From the NCBI GenBank assembly GCA_963978905.1, contig OZ022260.1, positions 39,740,259 to 39,804,258 of the forward strand: DNA of 64,000 nt. The letters are read 5' to 3'. The notes below the pieces were generated by a model. That model did no database searches. It saw only the letters and a list, made by a program, of their open reading frames with translations, and was not told the origin of the DNA. Both the position numbers and the translations under genes were made by a program. Positions 48,901 to 59,614 of this stretch are shown here, piece after piece (the stretch's first letter is position 1; each line of letters opens with the position of its first letter). This DNA is from Trichostrongylus colubriformis. Lineage: Eukaryota > Nematoda > Chromadorea > Rhabditida > Trichostrongylidae.

Positions 48901-51751
48901 GGGTAACTTTTTTTGTCCTGCATGTTTCCCATATTTGTGCCCAGTGAAATATCAGGATGCGGTGGTGATTTGGGGATGTTTTTCTTACTTTGTAGTGGTC
49001 GTCTGTGCTTACTAGATTCTGCTGATGTTCCACCACAGATAAGATTACACAGATATGTCATAAAATGTCTTTTTTCCCTTTTTTTATTACTCTCCTCATT
49101 CAGGCCGAAGTTCGTGAGACAAGCAGCGAAATTGATCAAAATGTCGACTCCTTGATGAAGCACCTCAGTGGCACTAGCAAATTCGTTATGTTCACGACAA
49201 AGATCAAGTTGGATCCAGTCCACAGTAAGTTCACTCAATTTGACGTCTTGCAGCTGAATATTTGTTACGGAGTCTTTACGGTTCAGATTTGATGAAACGT
49301 CTCGAAGCTCAGTATGGTCTCGTAACCCAACATGTCAGCTCACAGACGCTAAATAAGGCCATTGGACAGAAGGTTTGTGTCCTTGAATCGCCTGGTTAAC
49401 TTGCTTCCTTCCATTGGAAAATTTTCACTGTGTGTTTGTTTCGAGATCTCATTTACTTTATTTCTTCGTTTTGCAGGGTGCATTTTTGGTGCTTGGGAAT
49501 CTCTGCTTGAAATTGAACTTGAAACTTGGAGGCGTCAATCACCATCTAAGAGTTTCTGATCAGTTCTCATCGAGTAACCCCAGCTTGAGAAATATGTAAG
49601 ATTCTCCAGCTATGCTTTCTGGATACAGCTGGTTAAATTTTCGTACATATTGGTGTAAGGTTTCAAATCCACTGATGAGCACTTAATATGAATCTTGCTC
49701 TAATATTTTCAAAAGAAAAATGTACAGAGCACTCTGAACGGCTCTAATTGTTTGCTTTTTAGCGATGCGTGCCTATTTCCTAAAACTCGCATGTTTGTTG
49801 GTTTCGATATCAGTCATGCCGGACCACAGTCTTTTGCTGACCGGCAAATGAAAAAAGCTCAAAGCGAACCAACTGTCGTTGGGGTAAGTCCACTATATTT
49901 TCGCTTTTATGTCAACCTCACTCTAAGAGGCATGCGAAGAAAAGGTTGAGTGTGGCTCACGTTCTTCTCATTTCATTTCATGGCGATTCATTGACCAAAT
50001 ATCATTTCAATCTGTAGTACGCAAGCCGGCTTCATACACTCTGGAACAGGCTGCGTACTTCTGGGTCTTTGCGCATGCCACTCTGCCTCACTGCCTGTGA
50101 AGGCTGCCACGCTTAACCGCATAGTACGAAAGCGGCCTTAATATTTTCAATGCCGTGAGCCCTGCTTGATGTGATGTTTGGTAGTGATTCCGCATCCAAA
50201 TACTCTTGTCCTGCCTTTGGCTAGCGGTATGGCCGAAATTATCAACGCCGCTCAGTGTAGTCTTGGAAGCTACGCTGGTGAATTAGTGTACAGCATGACC
50301 GTGTGGCCATTGACACCCTGCTGCCGACAAAATGGTGGTCGCCGTTCTTAATATTTTTTCTCGGTATGATATTCGAAGATAATGGAATTCGAGTTTCATC
50401 CATGTGTTGTGCATCCCATTCTGTTATTCATACATCTTTGCCGCAATATCCGTAAGTATCAAAAATTCCGCGAAGAAGCCCATCTTTCACAAGGATGGGA
50501 GCGTGTCACTTTCATAGTAGTTTCCTAAAAAGTTTTTTTTTTTTTCAGATGGCGTACACTGTAGGGGAGCCAACGAAAATGCGAGGTTGCTATTGGATGC
50601 AGGAACCCCGTCTCAATTCAATTTCCGATATTTCAGCGTAAGGTTTTTTTGCAGTGAGCTATGGAAAACTTTGAGTCTTATTAGTGTTTGCTTCTAGTCA
50701 TTTCACTGTTGCACTCAAAATGTTCTTGAAAGACACGAACAGTCTTCCTCTTGATATTGTGGTTTTTCGTGGTGGAGTGTCTGAGGGAGAGTTTAAAAAG
50801 GTTAGTATTCTTGAAGCCTTAATTTATTGTAATGTGTGATAGATGCGTGTAGATTTTATTGAGGCTACTCTTCCTGTAGGTTGCAGCAGAAATGGAAGAA
50901 ATGCAAAAAGCGTTCGTGGAAGTTAATCCCTTGTATCGCCATGGTATGTATTCGCCATCACTCACATGTCTGGTCGTGCAGACGAATTCGAACTATCGTA
51001 TTGTGCCTACCAAGTGAGGTTGAATCCCATCTGTATTCGAAGCAGAACGATGGTTCTTTGATTATGTCTTCTTTTATGTCATTCATTCACGTTTGAAGGA
51101 TTGATCCTCATGCTCGACCTATGGATCAAAACGTTCCTAGTGGCACTGTGGTAGATGACGCTATGCATCCCGCGTACAATGAATTTCTTCTTGTTCCGCA
51201 GAAAGCCCTTCAGGTTTTTTTTGCATGTTGTGGCAATCGAATCTTGTGAGTCCCTCGTAAGAAATGCACACCGGCTTCCAGGGCACCGCCCGAGTTCTTC
51301 GCTGCACGCTTGTGACCTACAACAAAGGAACATCAGGAAGCTTGCCGACGATGGAGGAGTTGAAGCTGATTACCAATATGCTTTGTCACGGGCATCAGGT
51401 CAGAGCTTCTAGAGGTTTTTAATTCTATAGCATTCCAACCTAATGTTTCCCTCGTAAGGTTGTGTGTGGAACGACCACTCTACCATCGGTGTGCCTTTCC
51501 GCGACCAATTTGTCGAAACGAGGTCGGAACAACTGGAAAGCAGAAAAGTGAGTTCACATCTTGATTCTTGAAAATGGTTCTCATGCACCCAGAACTGCCG
51601 TATTTACAGCTTCCGTGACATGGAGAGTAGTTCAGTTTCTTCTGGTGCCAGTGGCGACCGAGGAAGATTGGTGCATGACGGTACCCCCGATTACTTTAAA
51701 AATCTTAGCGCTCGCCTTCAAAGCGAAATTGATTCACACTATTGGGCTTAG
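39928..51751 (+). CDS. Argonaute protein, nematode WAGO-like, slicer residues lost
   Basis: Exons: 39928-40100, 41458-41644, 41847-41900, 41966-42084, 44748-44902, 45322-45465, 45579-45657, 45716-45799, 45847-45967, 46480-46596, 47144-47355, 48032-48095, 49104-49224, 49287-49372, 49477-49595, 49763-49883, 50549-50637, 50698-50800, 50880-51013, 51099-51213, 51282-51398, 51459-51547, 51610-51751. All junctions close in phase (2745 nt, 914 aa); exon 8 to 9 needs a GC donor. Domains: N and L1 about 1-260 (EIYHYRISL; GFEKNCRVVVSAG), PAZ about 265-375 (RVLYISGMSKDSALE, ITVYDYFLKRY), L2, MID about 445-570, PIWI about 573-900. Known role of the family: binding small antisense RNAs for silencing. The 5'-phosphate pocket residues are present (Q558, K584, K588 in NLCLKLNLKLGG). 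In the PIWI tetrad D627 (FVGFDISHAGP) remains, but Asp is Gly707 (FRGGVSEGEF) and His is Gln795, so no slicing is expected. Not ERGO-1/ALG-like for that reason; exact orthologue not assigned. Confidence 0.9.
40389..41312. mobile_element. 924-bp TIR transposon (pogo-like relic) in Argonaute intron 1
   Basis: Ends CCCTGAAGTCTGATAGATAA and the complement of ATCTACAGACTTTAGGG, then nearly identical GC-rich TIR continuation (CCGCCCGCA, GCGGTGTCGCGCGC), about 48 bp in all. TA flanks both sides. A short + strand frame at 40878-41090 reads KARYTKSGIW, then ALVCDGIYSISEETIVNSFL, which resembles the end of pogo/Tigger DDE transposases (the WI...TI.NCF region). Remaining transposase absent, so non-autonomous. 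Confidence 0.75.
42085..44747. other. Large Argonaute intron 4: repeats only
   Basis: Contains two diverged direct copies of a ~120-bp block (TCATGCATGGCGCAATCCAC near 42318 and TCATGCATGACGCATTCCAC near 42611), G-runs near 42143 and 42178, an inverted repeat GCGCTCTA...TAGAGCGC at 43249-43301, the complete ACCAGTT MITE 43812-44043 and 144-bp-family units to 44400. Confidence 0.6.
43812..44043. repeat. ACCAGTT-family MITE, complete copy (232 bp)
   Basis: TIRs ACCAGTTGGGCTGGCGCAC and the complement GTGCGCCAGCCCAACTGGT. Interior shares GATCGATATCG and AACATTCGAACGGTTTGC with 8507-8740. Target duplication not evident. Confidence 0.75.
44991..45288 (+). repeat. tRNA-derived SINE, copy 3, in Argonaute intron 5
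   Basis: Flanked by TATTGT (44985-44990 and 45289-45294). Head with TGGTTTAGTGACAGGTGGCG and a good B-box, GTGGATCGAATCTCG. Its 3' end lies only 33 bp before the acceptor of exon 6, in the same orientation as the gene. Confidence 0.75.
47412..47895. repeat. Foldback with tRNA-like ends in Argonaute intron 11
   Basis: Arms 47412-47610 and 47705-47895 are inverted copies. Each outer end holds a tRNA-like stretch: on the + strand at 47815-47887 GTGTCGCTAGTGTAATGGAT ... GGGTTCGAGTACCGGCGACAC-type ends (GTGTCG pairs with CGACAC). The minus-strand partner lies at 47415-47500. T-stem pairing is imperfect, so these are tRNA-derived rather than working genes. Confidence 0.55.
48349..48530. repeat. 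Intronic direct repeat, unit 1 (Argonaute intron 12)
   Basis: About 180 bp including GATGCACCAGATTTTCATAC and CAGTGAAATATCAGGATGC recurs at 48838-49015, roughly 490 bp downstream, with about 90 percent identity by eye. Unit 2 lies just before the acceptor of exon 13. Confidence 0.75.
48838..49015. repeat. Intronic direct repeat, unit 2
   Basis: Partner of 48349-48530. It shares AATGCACCAGATTTTCATAA and CAGTGAAATATCAGGATGC. A tandem segmental duplication with unique sequence left between the units. Confidence 0.75.
50024..50137. repeat. TTA-type MITE, 114 bp, in Argonaute intron 16
   Basis: Inverted ends AGCCGGCTTCATAC / GTACGAAAGCGGCC, as in the element at 4009. Right flank TTA; left flank not a match. 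Confidence 0.55.
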
Positions 51752-51988
51752 AATTGAAGATTTTCCTGACTGTAAAATATCACCCTCACTACACTATTTG
51801 TTGTTTCTTCTTCTTCACTTTAACTGCTCTTTTTTTGAAACTACTCCTTTTCTTGTTCCTTACTTTAACCGTGGTTTTAGGTTTTACTTGTTGCTTCGAA
51901 GCTTTAACTGTTTGTGATCGCATTTTCTCCATTCTCACTACCACTCTAATCGACTGTTGTTATTGTTATTGTTTCAAAAAGAAGTCTA

Positions 51989-51994
51989 AATAAA
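51989..51994 (+). terminator. Polyadenylation signal of the Argonaute gene
   Basis: AATAAA about 240 bp after the TAG stop at 51749-51751, the only clear signal before the next gene. Confidence 0.55.
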
Positions 51995-52869
51995 GCTATT
52001 AGAAATGTTGTTCGTTCCAATGCATACGTGCTGCCGTACTTCTCATACATGCTACTGTTCATGCTCCCTTTTCTTTAGTGAAGTAATGTTTCCATAACAC
52101 AAAAAAGATGTAAGGGAATGCGTGTTCTACTAGATAGGTTCACTGCTTCGCTTGCATTAGCCAGTCCCTGCCCCCGTCTTTTATGCTGCCAGCTCATCGG
52201 CGTCAAATTCTTAATAGAGATCGTAAATTGGGGTCAACCCATCAACCGAAGTTACCTGTGGCGGAGGTGAACCCCTGAAGTGGTGCCCTATCATATGTAC
52301 TGAGGGAGAGGGTTACGAGATGGACCACAAAAAAAGTGTGTATGTGTTCTAAAATGGCTTTTGAGATACCAATTACATGATGGATGCAGAGTATTTATTC
52401 GAAGGACGCTTTATTATTAACCTTCTTTTGTGACTCTGCGTTGACAGATGATAAAGCGCAGTGGTGAAAAGTTCGTAAAATGAAGATGTGGAGGTGAAGC
52501 GTGATGGGATATGATAAGCAGTAGTAATTTCAGTGGAATAGGAATAGCGCACCGAAAATGAAAGAAGAAAACGACTTCTCCATGGGAATGCTAGGGTGAT
52601 AAAGTTGGACCAGGAGATTTCGATGATTTGATGCCGAAAGGGTCTTGAAATGTCAAGTATTAAGCTTTGCAGTGGGTGTGCAGTGAAATGGTGAGATGGT
52701 GAAAGGTCGTAACATTCGACACGGAGTTCAAAAATCAACCAGTTGTGCAATATTTCGGGAAGCATGACCTTCTCTCGCTTTGAGGTATTTTTATGTTATT
52801 GAGTTTTTTCAAATGTTTTCGTTGTAGTTCGGAGACAGCATTAGGGGTAATGTGGTTATGAGAGATCAC
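51995..52869. other. Intergenic, nothing recognised
   Basis: A 130-codon minus-strand frame (52373-52765) has no recognisable content and no splice or initiation support. Confidence 0.4.
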
Positions 52870-53295
52870 CAAAAGAAGCCACTTACATGGAAACTATAAG
52901 TCCTAGAAGGCTATCTGTGGCGAAATCTCGATGAAAAAGCGCGCCTCCGTTCTGTAGAAACGGCACAACGGATAAAGAGCTGCTGCCTTTGGATGATCGC
53001 CGCCTCCAAGCGACGTGATTAGTGATTGACCACGGTGAGGTTGGTCAAGGAGATCAGCAGGTAAGAAAGTATCGCAGCCAGCTTTCTCACTTTTAGCTTA
53101 AAAACTTGTGCGGAGTACCCGCCTCTTGACGGAAAGGTCGTCAGCGTCCAGAATCGATAATGGGAAGGGGTCCTATTTCTCGGGTTTTTGACCATTTCCA
53201 TCCGTTTTTTCTCAGTCCTGTTACTAGGCATCTCAGCTTTCATATTCACTACTTCTTCTACATTTCGTTTGAATTTCCCCTAATTCTGCCTTTAA
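52870..53295. repeat. Dispersed ~0.5-kb repeat, copy 2
   Basis: Collinear with 9865-10385: CTATCTGTGGCGAAATC near the start, TACTAGGCATCTC and CCCCTAATTCTGCCTTT at the end. It ends about 50 bp from the collagen polyadenylation signal. Confidence 0.65.
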
Positions 53296-53346
53296 ACTGT
53301 TTAGGTGTCATACTGTGAACCATGAAGGACTTCTTACATGTGAAAC

Positions 53347-53352
53347 TTTATT
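53347..53352 (-). terminator. Polyadenylation signal of the collagen gene
   Basis: TTTATT on the + strand, AATAAA on the minus strand, 23 bp after the collagen stop codon. Confidence 0.75.
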
Positions 53353-53374
53353 CAAAAGAGTATAAAGTGAACGT

Positions 53375-54726
53375 CTAAGCAGTGGCGTGAACGACACGAC
53401 GCTTCTTGTAACCAGCTCGTGTTCCGGCGTTGTAGCTACCACCTCCCGATCTAGCTCCACCGGAATACGAAGCAGCGCGTGATGGTTGGTTGTAGCTGGT
53501 CCTTGCTCCGCCAGTTGAATATGATCTTCCACCACTAGGAGCTGGTCGGACCGCTGCTGCGGTGCCATAATTTGTGCTAACAGGTGCTCCACCTCCAGCA
53601 CGTGGAGGACATGGACAGTACGCGGCATCAGATCCTGGTGCTCCACTGCCACCAGCCATTCCAGGTGCTCCTGGTGCTCCTGGTGCTCCGTCGTTACCAG
53701 GACGGCCAGGAGGTCCTGCGGGTCCTGGCTGCCCACCTCCCAGATGATCACCATCTTGTCCTGGCATTCCGGGAGCACCAGCTGGTCCGGGTGGTCCTGC
53801 TGGTCCTGGAAGAGCAGTGGACCTTGTTCCTGAAATAAAAAATAAATGTGTGGATCGCCTGATTAACTATTTTCTTCCATATACCTGGTGCTCCAGGTGC
53901 TCCATCTTGTCCAGGGCTGCCAGGTTGTCCATCAGATCCAGGTGCTCCTGGAGGGCCAGGTGGTCCTGGCATACCTGTGTAATTCATGTTTAGTAAATGT
54001 TCTACTGAAATAAGTAAATGTTCTGTTCATAAGAAGCTATTTTTACCTCCTCCCATGCTGTCTCCATCTTGTCCAGGATTTCCTGAAGGTCCAGCTGGGC
54101 CAGGAGGTCCATCTGGTCCTGGTGCACCAGGTGGTCCTGCTGGGCACTGAATACACCCTCCACCATGGCCTCCTTCTGTAGCGTAACCAGCTCCGCCTGC
54201 TCTTCCAGGAAGACCTGCTTCACCATCCAATCCTGGCTGTCCAGGTAGACCAGGAGGTCCTTGAAAAATTAGCTCAAGAAAAGTGAGTTTTCACAGTGAA
54301 ATTCCAGATCAGTGCTAACCTGGTGGTCCTCTTGGGCAACCGGCTGCTTTGGCTGCACATGCACAACCACCTCCACCACCACCACCACTTGAGTAAGAGC
54401 CACCAGCTCCAGTGTTGTAGCTTCCACCTCTTCGGATCCTTACAGAGGTGAAGACCGTGGCACCCTCGTTTTGTTGAGCTCCCATCATTGTCTTCCAGGC
54501 ATCGTTAGCTATGTGCTGTAATGGTAAGACGAATTATGAGCAAGTCCAGATCAGTCCAGCGTCAACTGTATAAGCTAACCTTGAATTGGTCTAGATCTTT
54601 CTCGATGTCTCTCTGAAATTCGTTAATGTCACTCATGACGTCGAAGATGATCACGAATGTCACACTAATGGCGATGGCGGTACTGATGAATGTGCCGGTG
54701 ACAGCGTAATGGAGCATGGTACCCAT
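53375..54726 (-). CDS. Cuticle collagen (366 aa)
   Basis: Coding exons on the minus strand: 54726-54580, 54515-54320, 54259-54047, 53974-53885, 53829-53375; all junctions in phase (1101 nt). Structural protein of the nematode cuticle, secreted by hypodermis and cross-linked outside the cell. The N-terminus has a membrane-spanning signal-anchor ([20 protein letters not shown], residues about 10-29). A subtilisin-like processing site RIRR lies at 75-78. A Gly/Cys linker ([14 protein letters not shown]) leads into interrupted Gly-X-Y blocks, with CIQC-P and AYCPCPPR cysteine pairs flanking them. The C-terminal tail is Ser/Tyr/Gly/Arg-rich, ending [11 protein letters not shown]. Four of five coding exons meet within Gly codons (phase 1). 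The start follows directly after a TTTCAG acceptor. Family certain; the particular collagen group is not assigned. Confidence 0.93.
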
Positions 54727-55106
54727 CTGAAATGAGAGGCGCTTAGCTTTGATTTTCGATAGATTGCTTCGAAATTTCGCTTTCAAAAAAGTTGATCACT
54801 GGAGGAAAATGCCCAAATCAGTCCCAAATTGCGTTCTGTGGGGGAGAGAAGGGGCTCGGGGCTGGTGAATAGGTTATCGTAGTCCAGAAAAAACTAAAAT
54901 ATTCTACAAAGGGCAGACAATCAGGATCGTGATCTTTCGAAAAGTAAGTAATTTCAGAATTAAAGACAAGTGCGAAACGTGTTCGAGCTGAAATCGTGGC
55001 CTATATTTTCGAAGTTTTAAATGGGTAGTGCTAAAAGGATGCGTCGGTAGTAGTCTTTTTTATTTATTGAACAATTAAACCTTTTTAGAATGTTAGTTGA
55101 ACTTAC

Positions 55107-55136
55107 CTTTGATTGCTAAAGAGCACGATGATGCCT
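55107..55136 (-). other. Probable non-coding first exon of the collagen gene
   Basis: Minus strand: about 30 bases ending AGCAATCAAAG at 55107, followed by donor GTAAGT. No ATG inside. Splicing to the acceptor at 54729-54727 puts the initiator ATG as the first codon of exon 2. The 5' edge is estimated from the TATA box position. Spliced-leader addition at the same acceptor is the alternative. Confidence 0.5.
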
Positions 55137-55153
55137 CACTGGTAGCTGGTACA

Positions 55154-55163
55154 CCTTATATAG
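55154..55163 (-). promoter_or_regulatory. TATA box of the collagen gene
   Basis: CTATATAAGG on the minus strand, about 25-30 bases before the inferred transcript start. TATA boxes are usual in strongly and periodically expressed cuticle collagen genes. Confidence 0.6.
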
Positions 55164-57680
55164 TCAGTGCACCTGCCTAATGGTGTTTGGGTTCATAAGC
55201 AATGGCACTATACGTCATGTGGGTATTTGTGTCACTTGTGCTGTTGTCTCCGCTTGATGGCTTGGAACCGCGAATCCTGTTTACGTACTCCGCCATGACT
55301 CGAACTCTCGCCGTTTGCTGTTATTGAAGGTGAATTGGTCGAGAGAGTTGTTTTGTGGACAATAACCTTCCCGTTATTACTAAACAGTCACGAATTTCGT
55401 AGCTTTCCCGTTTACTGATGATATCGGAACCTGTTCAAAAACTGTTGACCAAAGCGTGGACGGCTTCGAATATACAAGTGTGCCATTTGTTAGCTACTTC
55501 TGACCTTTATGTTTTTTGATGGATTTTAGAGCAGTGTTTATTTTCAAATTCTACTCTTTTATCTTTTTTGTTCTCACTATCCAAAAAAAGCGTTTTCAAG
55601 TGGTTTGGATTGTGCTGGTCTTACGACGATGGGCTATTTGACCCTAGTCATTTCGGCAACGAGTAGACAGGTCGCAGCTGGTCACTGGAATATGAAGTAT
55701 GCGGGCTCTAGGTATCCCTATGGCCTTAGAGACCTTAGATGTTTACCACAGATCGAAAGCACAGCCGAGGTAATGAAGCCACAAAGCAATAAGCTTGGTA
55801 GTAGTTTCAAAACATATGATTAGGGTGTTTCTTGTTCCATTTCTTTTTTGCGACTTTCCATCCCATACGTGTGCTTGCTGATGTTTTTTTGGAATGAGAC
55901 GCAGTGACTGGGCATAGATTTCTTCCTAGTGCCTCCATGGTACTAATTATTACCGTTAGTTTTCAAGCTTTCATGGATCGTTCAAGTGATATGACATTTG
56001 CCTATTTTTATGCTGGGCGACACTGTACATCATATGCGAATAGAAGTGGAGGACAAACTCATACCACGATGGCCCATAAAGGACTTTATCCTATACCTTT
56101 TATTTTTGCAAGAGTTCATATCACTGTGTTTTGCTCAAAGTAGCCCATTCACCATGAATTTCAATTATGTGTGATATTTTCGAAGTCATTTACATAGGTG
56201 CTGAACTCAATTTTGGTCCGTAACACTTACTCAAAGACCTAGGCTAACAAATGTTGGTCTGCTGAAAGCTGTCACTGTGAACGTTCCGACATTTGCCGGC
56301 AAAATCTTCTACTTTTCACCTATGTTTAGAAATTTGTCTTTTTTTTTTGAATAGTGCTCAACCAATGAAGCGCTCGAAATTGCATTATCGTCATCCAGTT
56401 CTTCTGCTGTTAGATATGGTGAGAAAATCTTCTGAGGCTCATCAAAGCTGCAGTAGCAGCCTACGGACTTCAGGCTCCATCGGTTTTTCTGCTATCATTA
56501 CCAGCGGTAGAACGATTTAGAACTAATGGTATCGATTCTAACGACGAATAATACCACGACCCGTTAAGAGTTTCTTAGGCTAGCGAACTGCATGACTTGC
56601 TTGGATTAAGCTTAGAGGCGAATTCGAAGTGACTGAACTGAGTCTTACAAAATGTTTGCATGCACTGAAAAGGTCTAGAATCAAGAAAACGGTTGCCACA
56701 TCAGTTGTCCTCAACTCCAGCCATAGTTTATTCATGTGCAAGGCGCTGTAAGGAATATTCTGAGGTGTAGCGTGACTGTCAGCCAGATTTGGATTTATTA
56801 TAACAATTCCACACGCAAAAGGTCGTGAGTAGATCCACGACAAGCATCAAAATCGTAAATAAAATGAATTGCCGTGGCTTTGAATCTGCTCTATGTTTAA
56901 GGGAGAGGATGTTAGTGATGTCTACAGACGCTAATGAACAACTCAGAAAGAGAACTAGTGAGGAAAAGCTCAACAATACCGAGTGACGAGCACAAGTGCC
57001 TTCACTAGCTAGAGGTTTCGGTAGTTGGATGTATACCATAAGGACAAAGAGTTCGTTTTGCGGCGGTAGGTGTGCGACGCGATGGATCAAGCTATTCGTG
57101 CCGTATTGGAAACTTGCGGTTTACCCAGAGAATGATTCTCTTACCAGCGTAACCAGCAGACATATAAGTCTCTAGAAACCACCTGTCCAGATCACTGTAG
57201 CGCTCCCCAGTTGCTACAAGACTGAAAAGTTGGAAAAGTGCGAAAATAAGTTGATGATTCAAACGCTCTAGCAACGGCACAATTTAATCGCGTATCAGCA
57301 AAGAAGGGATAGGCTGCCGAAAAATTAAGAAAATAATCCGGTTAGAATAGGTTGCAGCAGTTTTTCCGAACGGATGCTCCTTCTTAGCGGGGAAAAGATG
57401 GAAAGACTCCCTCCACGAAGAGCGAGAGGAGGTAGAACTTTCCCTTTACGAGAGGCGTTGGATTCTCCCTTCATGGAACACTTACTGAAAATGGATTGAA
57501 GCTCTGCACTCCGATTCCAATTTCTTTTCTAATGGTGCAGGTCGTAGTGAAAGAGAAATTTGTCATTGTATTGATATTCACCACTTCCAGTTTTTTATAC
57601 TGATATTTGGCTTCTATCGGCCACTACTTCTGCTAACGAGGAAGGTCTTCCAACTCATGACGCGCTTTTTGAAAGCTGTT
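55164..57680. other. No certain gene
   Basis: Minus frames at 57280-57092 and 57090-56779 include a hydrophobic double stretch (SVLLSFSSLVLFLSCSLAS, FILFTILMLVVDLLTTF) that could be membrane segments, but they are separated by a stop and I find no splice chain. + frames at 55605-56520 have no recognised content. Confidence 0.35.
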
Positions 57681-57682
57681 TT

Positions 57683-58922
57683 TTGCATGTATGGGGGTAC
57701 GTACAAGAATCATATAACTGATGTTCATTTTTGCTGCGCGGCCCTACAAATGCCAAAAACGGGGTTGATGGTTCGATCCCCACCGAGGACAAATTTTTGC
57801 AAAATTTAGATTTTCAGTTTTTGGGCTCGTAAACATTCGAATATGAAGATTAAGTGCAGTAATCACATTTAGAACTCCGAACTGCCTCCTATTGCCAGTT
57901 TTCAGCAAGTTTGACAGTCCAATTTTTTAGCTTTTCGGCGCTCATAGCACACGAACGAGGGGTTTTTGCGCGAAACCGATTCGATATTCGTGTTCAGGAG
58001 GTCGAACTACCCTTGGGGGTAAGTTTCCAGCCCAATCGAGATTTTGACCCAAATTCGAAAATTTGAGCTGGGCATTGGTATACAATCGACTGCACATTCG
58101 ATGAAGGAGACGGCGATACCACTTGTTAGGAAATTCTCCCTATTTCTCTTGCTTGGTGCTTGATAGCTGAAATTATAGCGATAGGCATCCATGCTGTGCA
58201 TATTCCATTGATTTTCATCGGTTTTGTGAGTTACTCACTTCTACAAGTAGAAAGCGCAGCATGTACCCATGACCAAACATCTTTTTCGAAGTTAGGGTCA
58301 AAATTTGGAATGCTAGAAATGTGTCCCCAAGGGTAGTTTGACTCCCTGAACACGAATATGACACTCATTTTGTGCGAAATCGCGAATTTCGAGCGCTATG
58401 GGCCCTTTCGTGTCCAAAGAGGTCACATCACCAAACTCACTGACAATTCGTAAATAGAGTCATTTTGGCATGCTGTCAAGGAAAATCGTAGTCATTTGGC
58501 ATAAACAGACATATTTGAGACGAAAAAGTGAATGCAAAAAAAATGCAAAACTTCGGCAAAGCCGAGATCCGAACCACCAACCCAGCATTTCATCCGTTTA
58601 AGAGTCCATCGCCGTATCCAGTAGGCCATCGAGTCGTTGCAGCGCCGGTACCTCGGGGAGCCCTTATGAGACTGCTACGCACTTTTAGTACATGGTGGAG
58701 ATAAGATTTCATTTTTTCCCGTATTTGACTTTATTTTGAATGTGAAATAGAAGAACACCTTCGGATCTGCACATGATCAAAGTTGCAAGGAAGATGCGTT
58801 ACTATAAATGGGTTAAAATCGCCTTTTTTAAACAAATTTCTTTACTCCTTTTTTGGCATTTGTAGGGCCGCGCAGCAAAAATGGAAGTCAGTTATATGTT
58901 TCATGTAGATACCCCCATATGA
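57683..58922. repeat. 1.2-kb inverted-repeat element with a tRNA-like segment
   Basis: The outer TIRs share GCTGCGCGGCCCTACAAATG and ATGGGGGTA, about 75 bp. Inner inverted blocks TTCGTGTTCAGG...CTACCCTTGGGG recur at 57990 and 58330. On the minus strand, 58634-58556 reads TGGCCTACTGGATACGG (good A-box), a CTCTTAA anticodon-loop-like stretch and GGTGGTTCGGATCTCG (B-box-like). Stem pairing is poor. Could be a composite SINE or a MITE that captured a tRNA pseudogene. Confidence 0.6.
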
Positions 58923-59614
58923 TGGAAAAAACCGTTTCCCGAAAGCGTGTCATGACCTGAAAGACCTCCCTTGTAAGAGGAGTGGCTTCGATGTGATTTA
59001 GTCAAACTAGTCAGTGCACTCAACGAATATGTGAGGCAGAACAGGTTTACATAGTAGCACGGTGCTTGGGAGTCATTACATTGTTCTCGGGTAGTGCTGA
59101 ATCTCGTCTAGATATGTTATCGAGCTGAACTACAATTTGTGCATGTATAAACCACCATAAGATCCATACCTCGTAAGTTTTCGGAAAAAAACGGATCCGC
59201 GTTTTTTCGTTTTTATAATATATGAACTTTTCGTGTAAAAAGAGCCAGTGAAAACCAACTCTGTTCGTTTTCACTAGCTCTTTTTACACGAAAAATGTAT
59301 ATCAATCAAATCAGCTCATCAAGATCTACAAGTTGATCTATTCGAATCTTTGGGAAGCTTTCTTTTACCTTCTCGCACGACCAAAGAGCCACTGGGCACT
59401 TTGTACCGAGCGACGCGTGGCCAGAAGGCGACTGCCGCCATCATAGCTCAACGACTCAAAGACCTGCTATCTTATTCCGAACTAAACAAAATTAAGCTTT
59501 CACTCTTAAATGATGATATGATCGTTTCGGTATCAGTTACCTGATTGCTGTGGTAGTCATCACTTGTGATTGGATAAAACATATTGTTTTAGGTTTCAAC
59601 GACAAATATCCCTA
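58923..59614. other. No gene; one short hairpin
   Basis: 59227-59296 forms an imperfect hairpin (TTTTCGTGTAAAAAGAGC and its complement). No repeat family or gene recognised. Confidence 0.4.

Noticed and set aside
53308..53778. 156-codon minus frame overlapping the collagen gene
   Set aside because: Shadow frame of the collagen Gly-X-Y repeats; the in-phase exon chain uses the other frame.
56779..57280. Possible membrane-protein gene on the minus strand
   Set aside because: Hydrophobic stretches are present but two frames are separated by a stop without usable splice sites.
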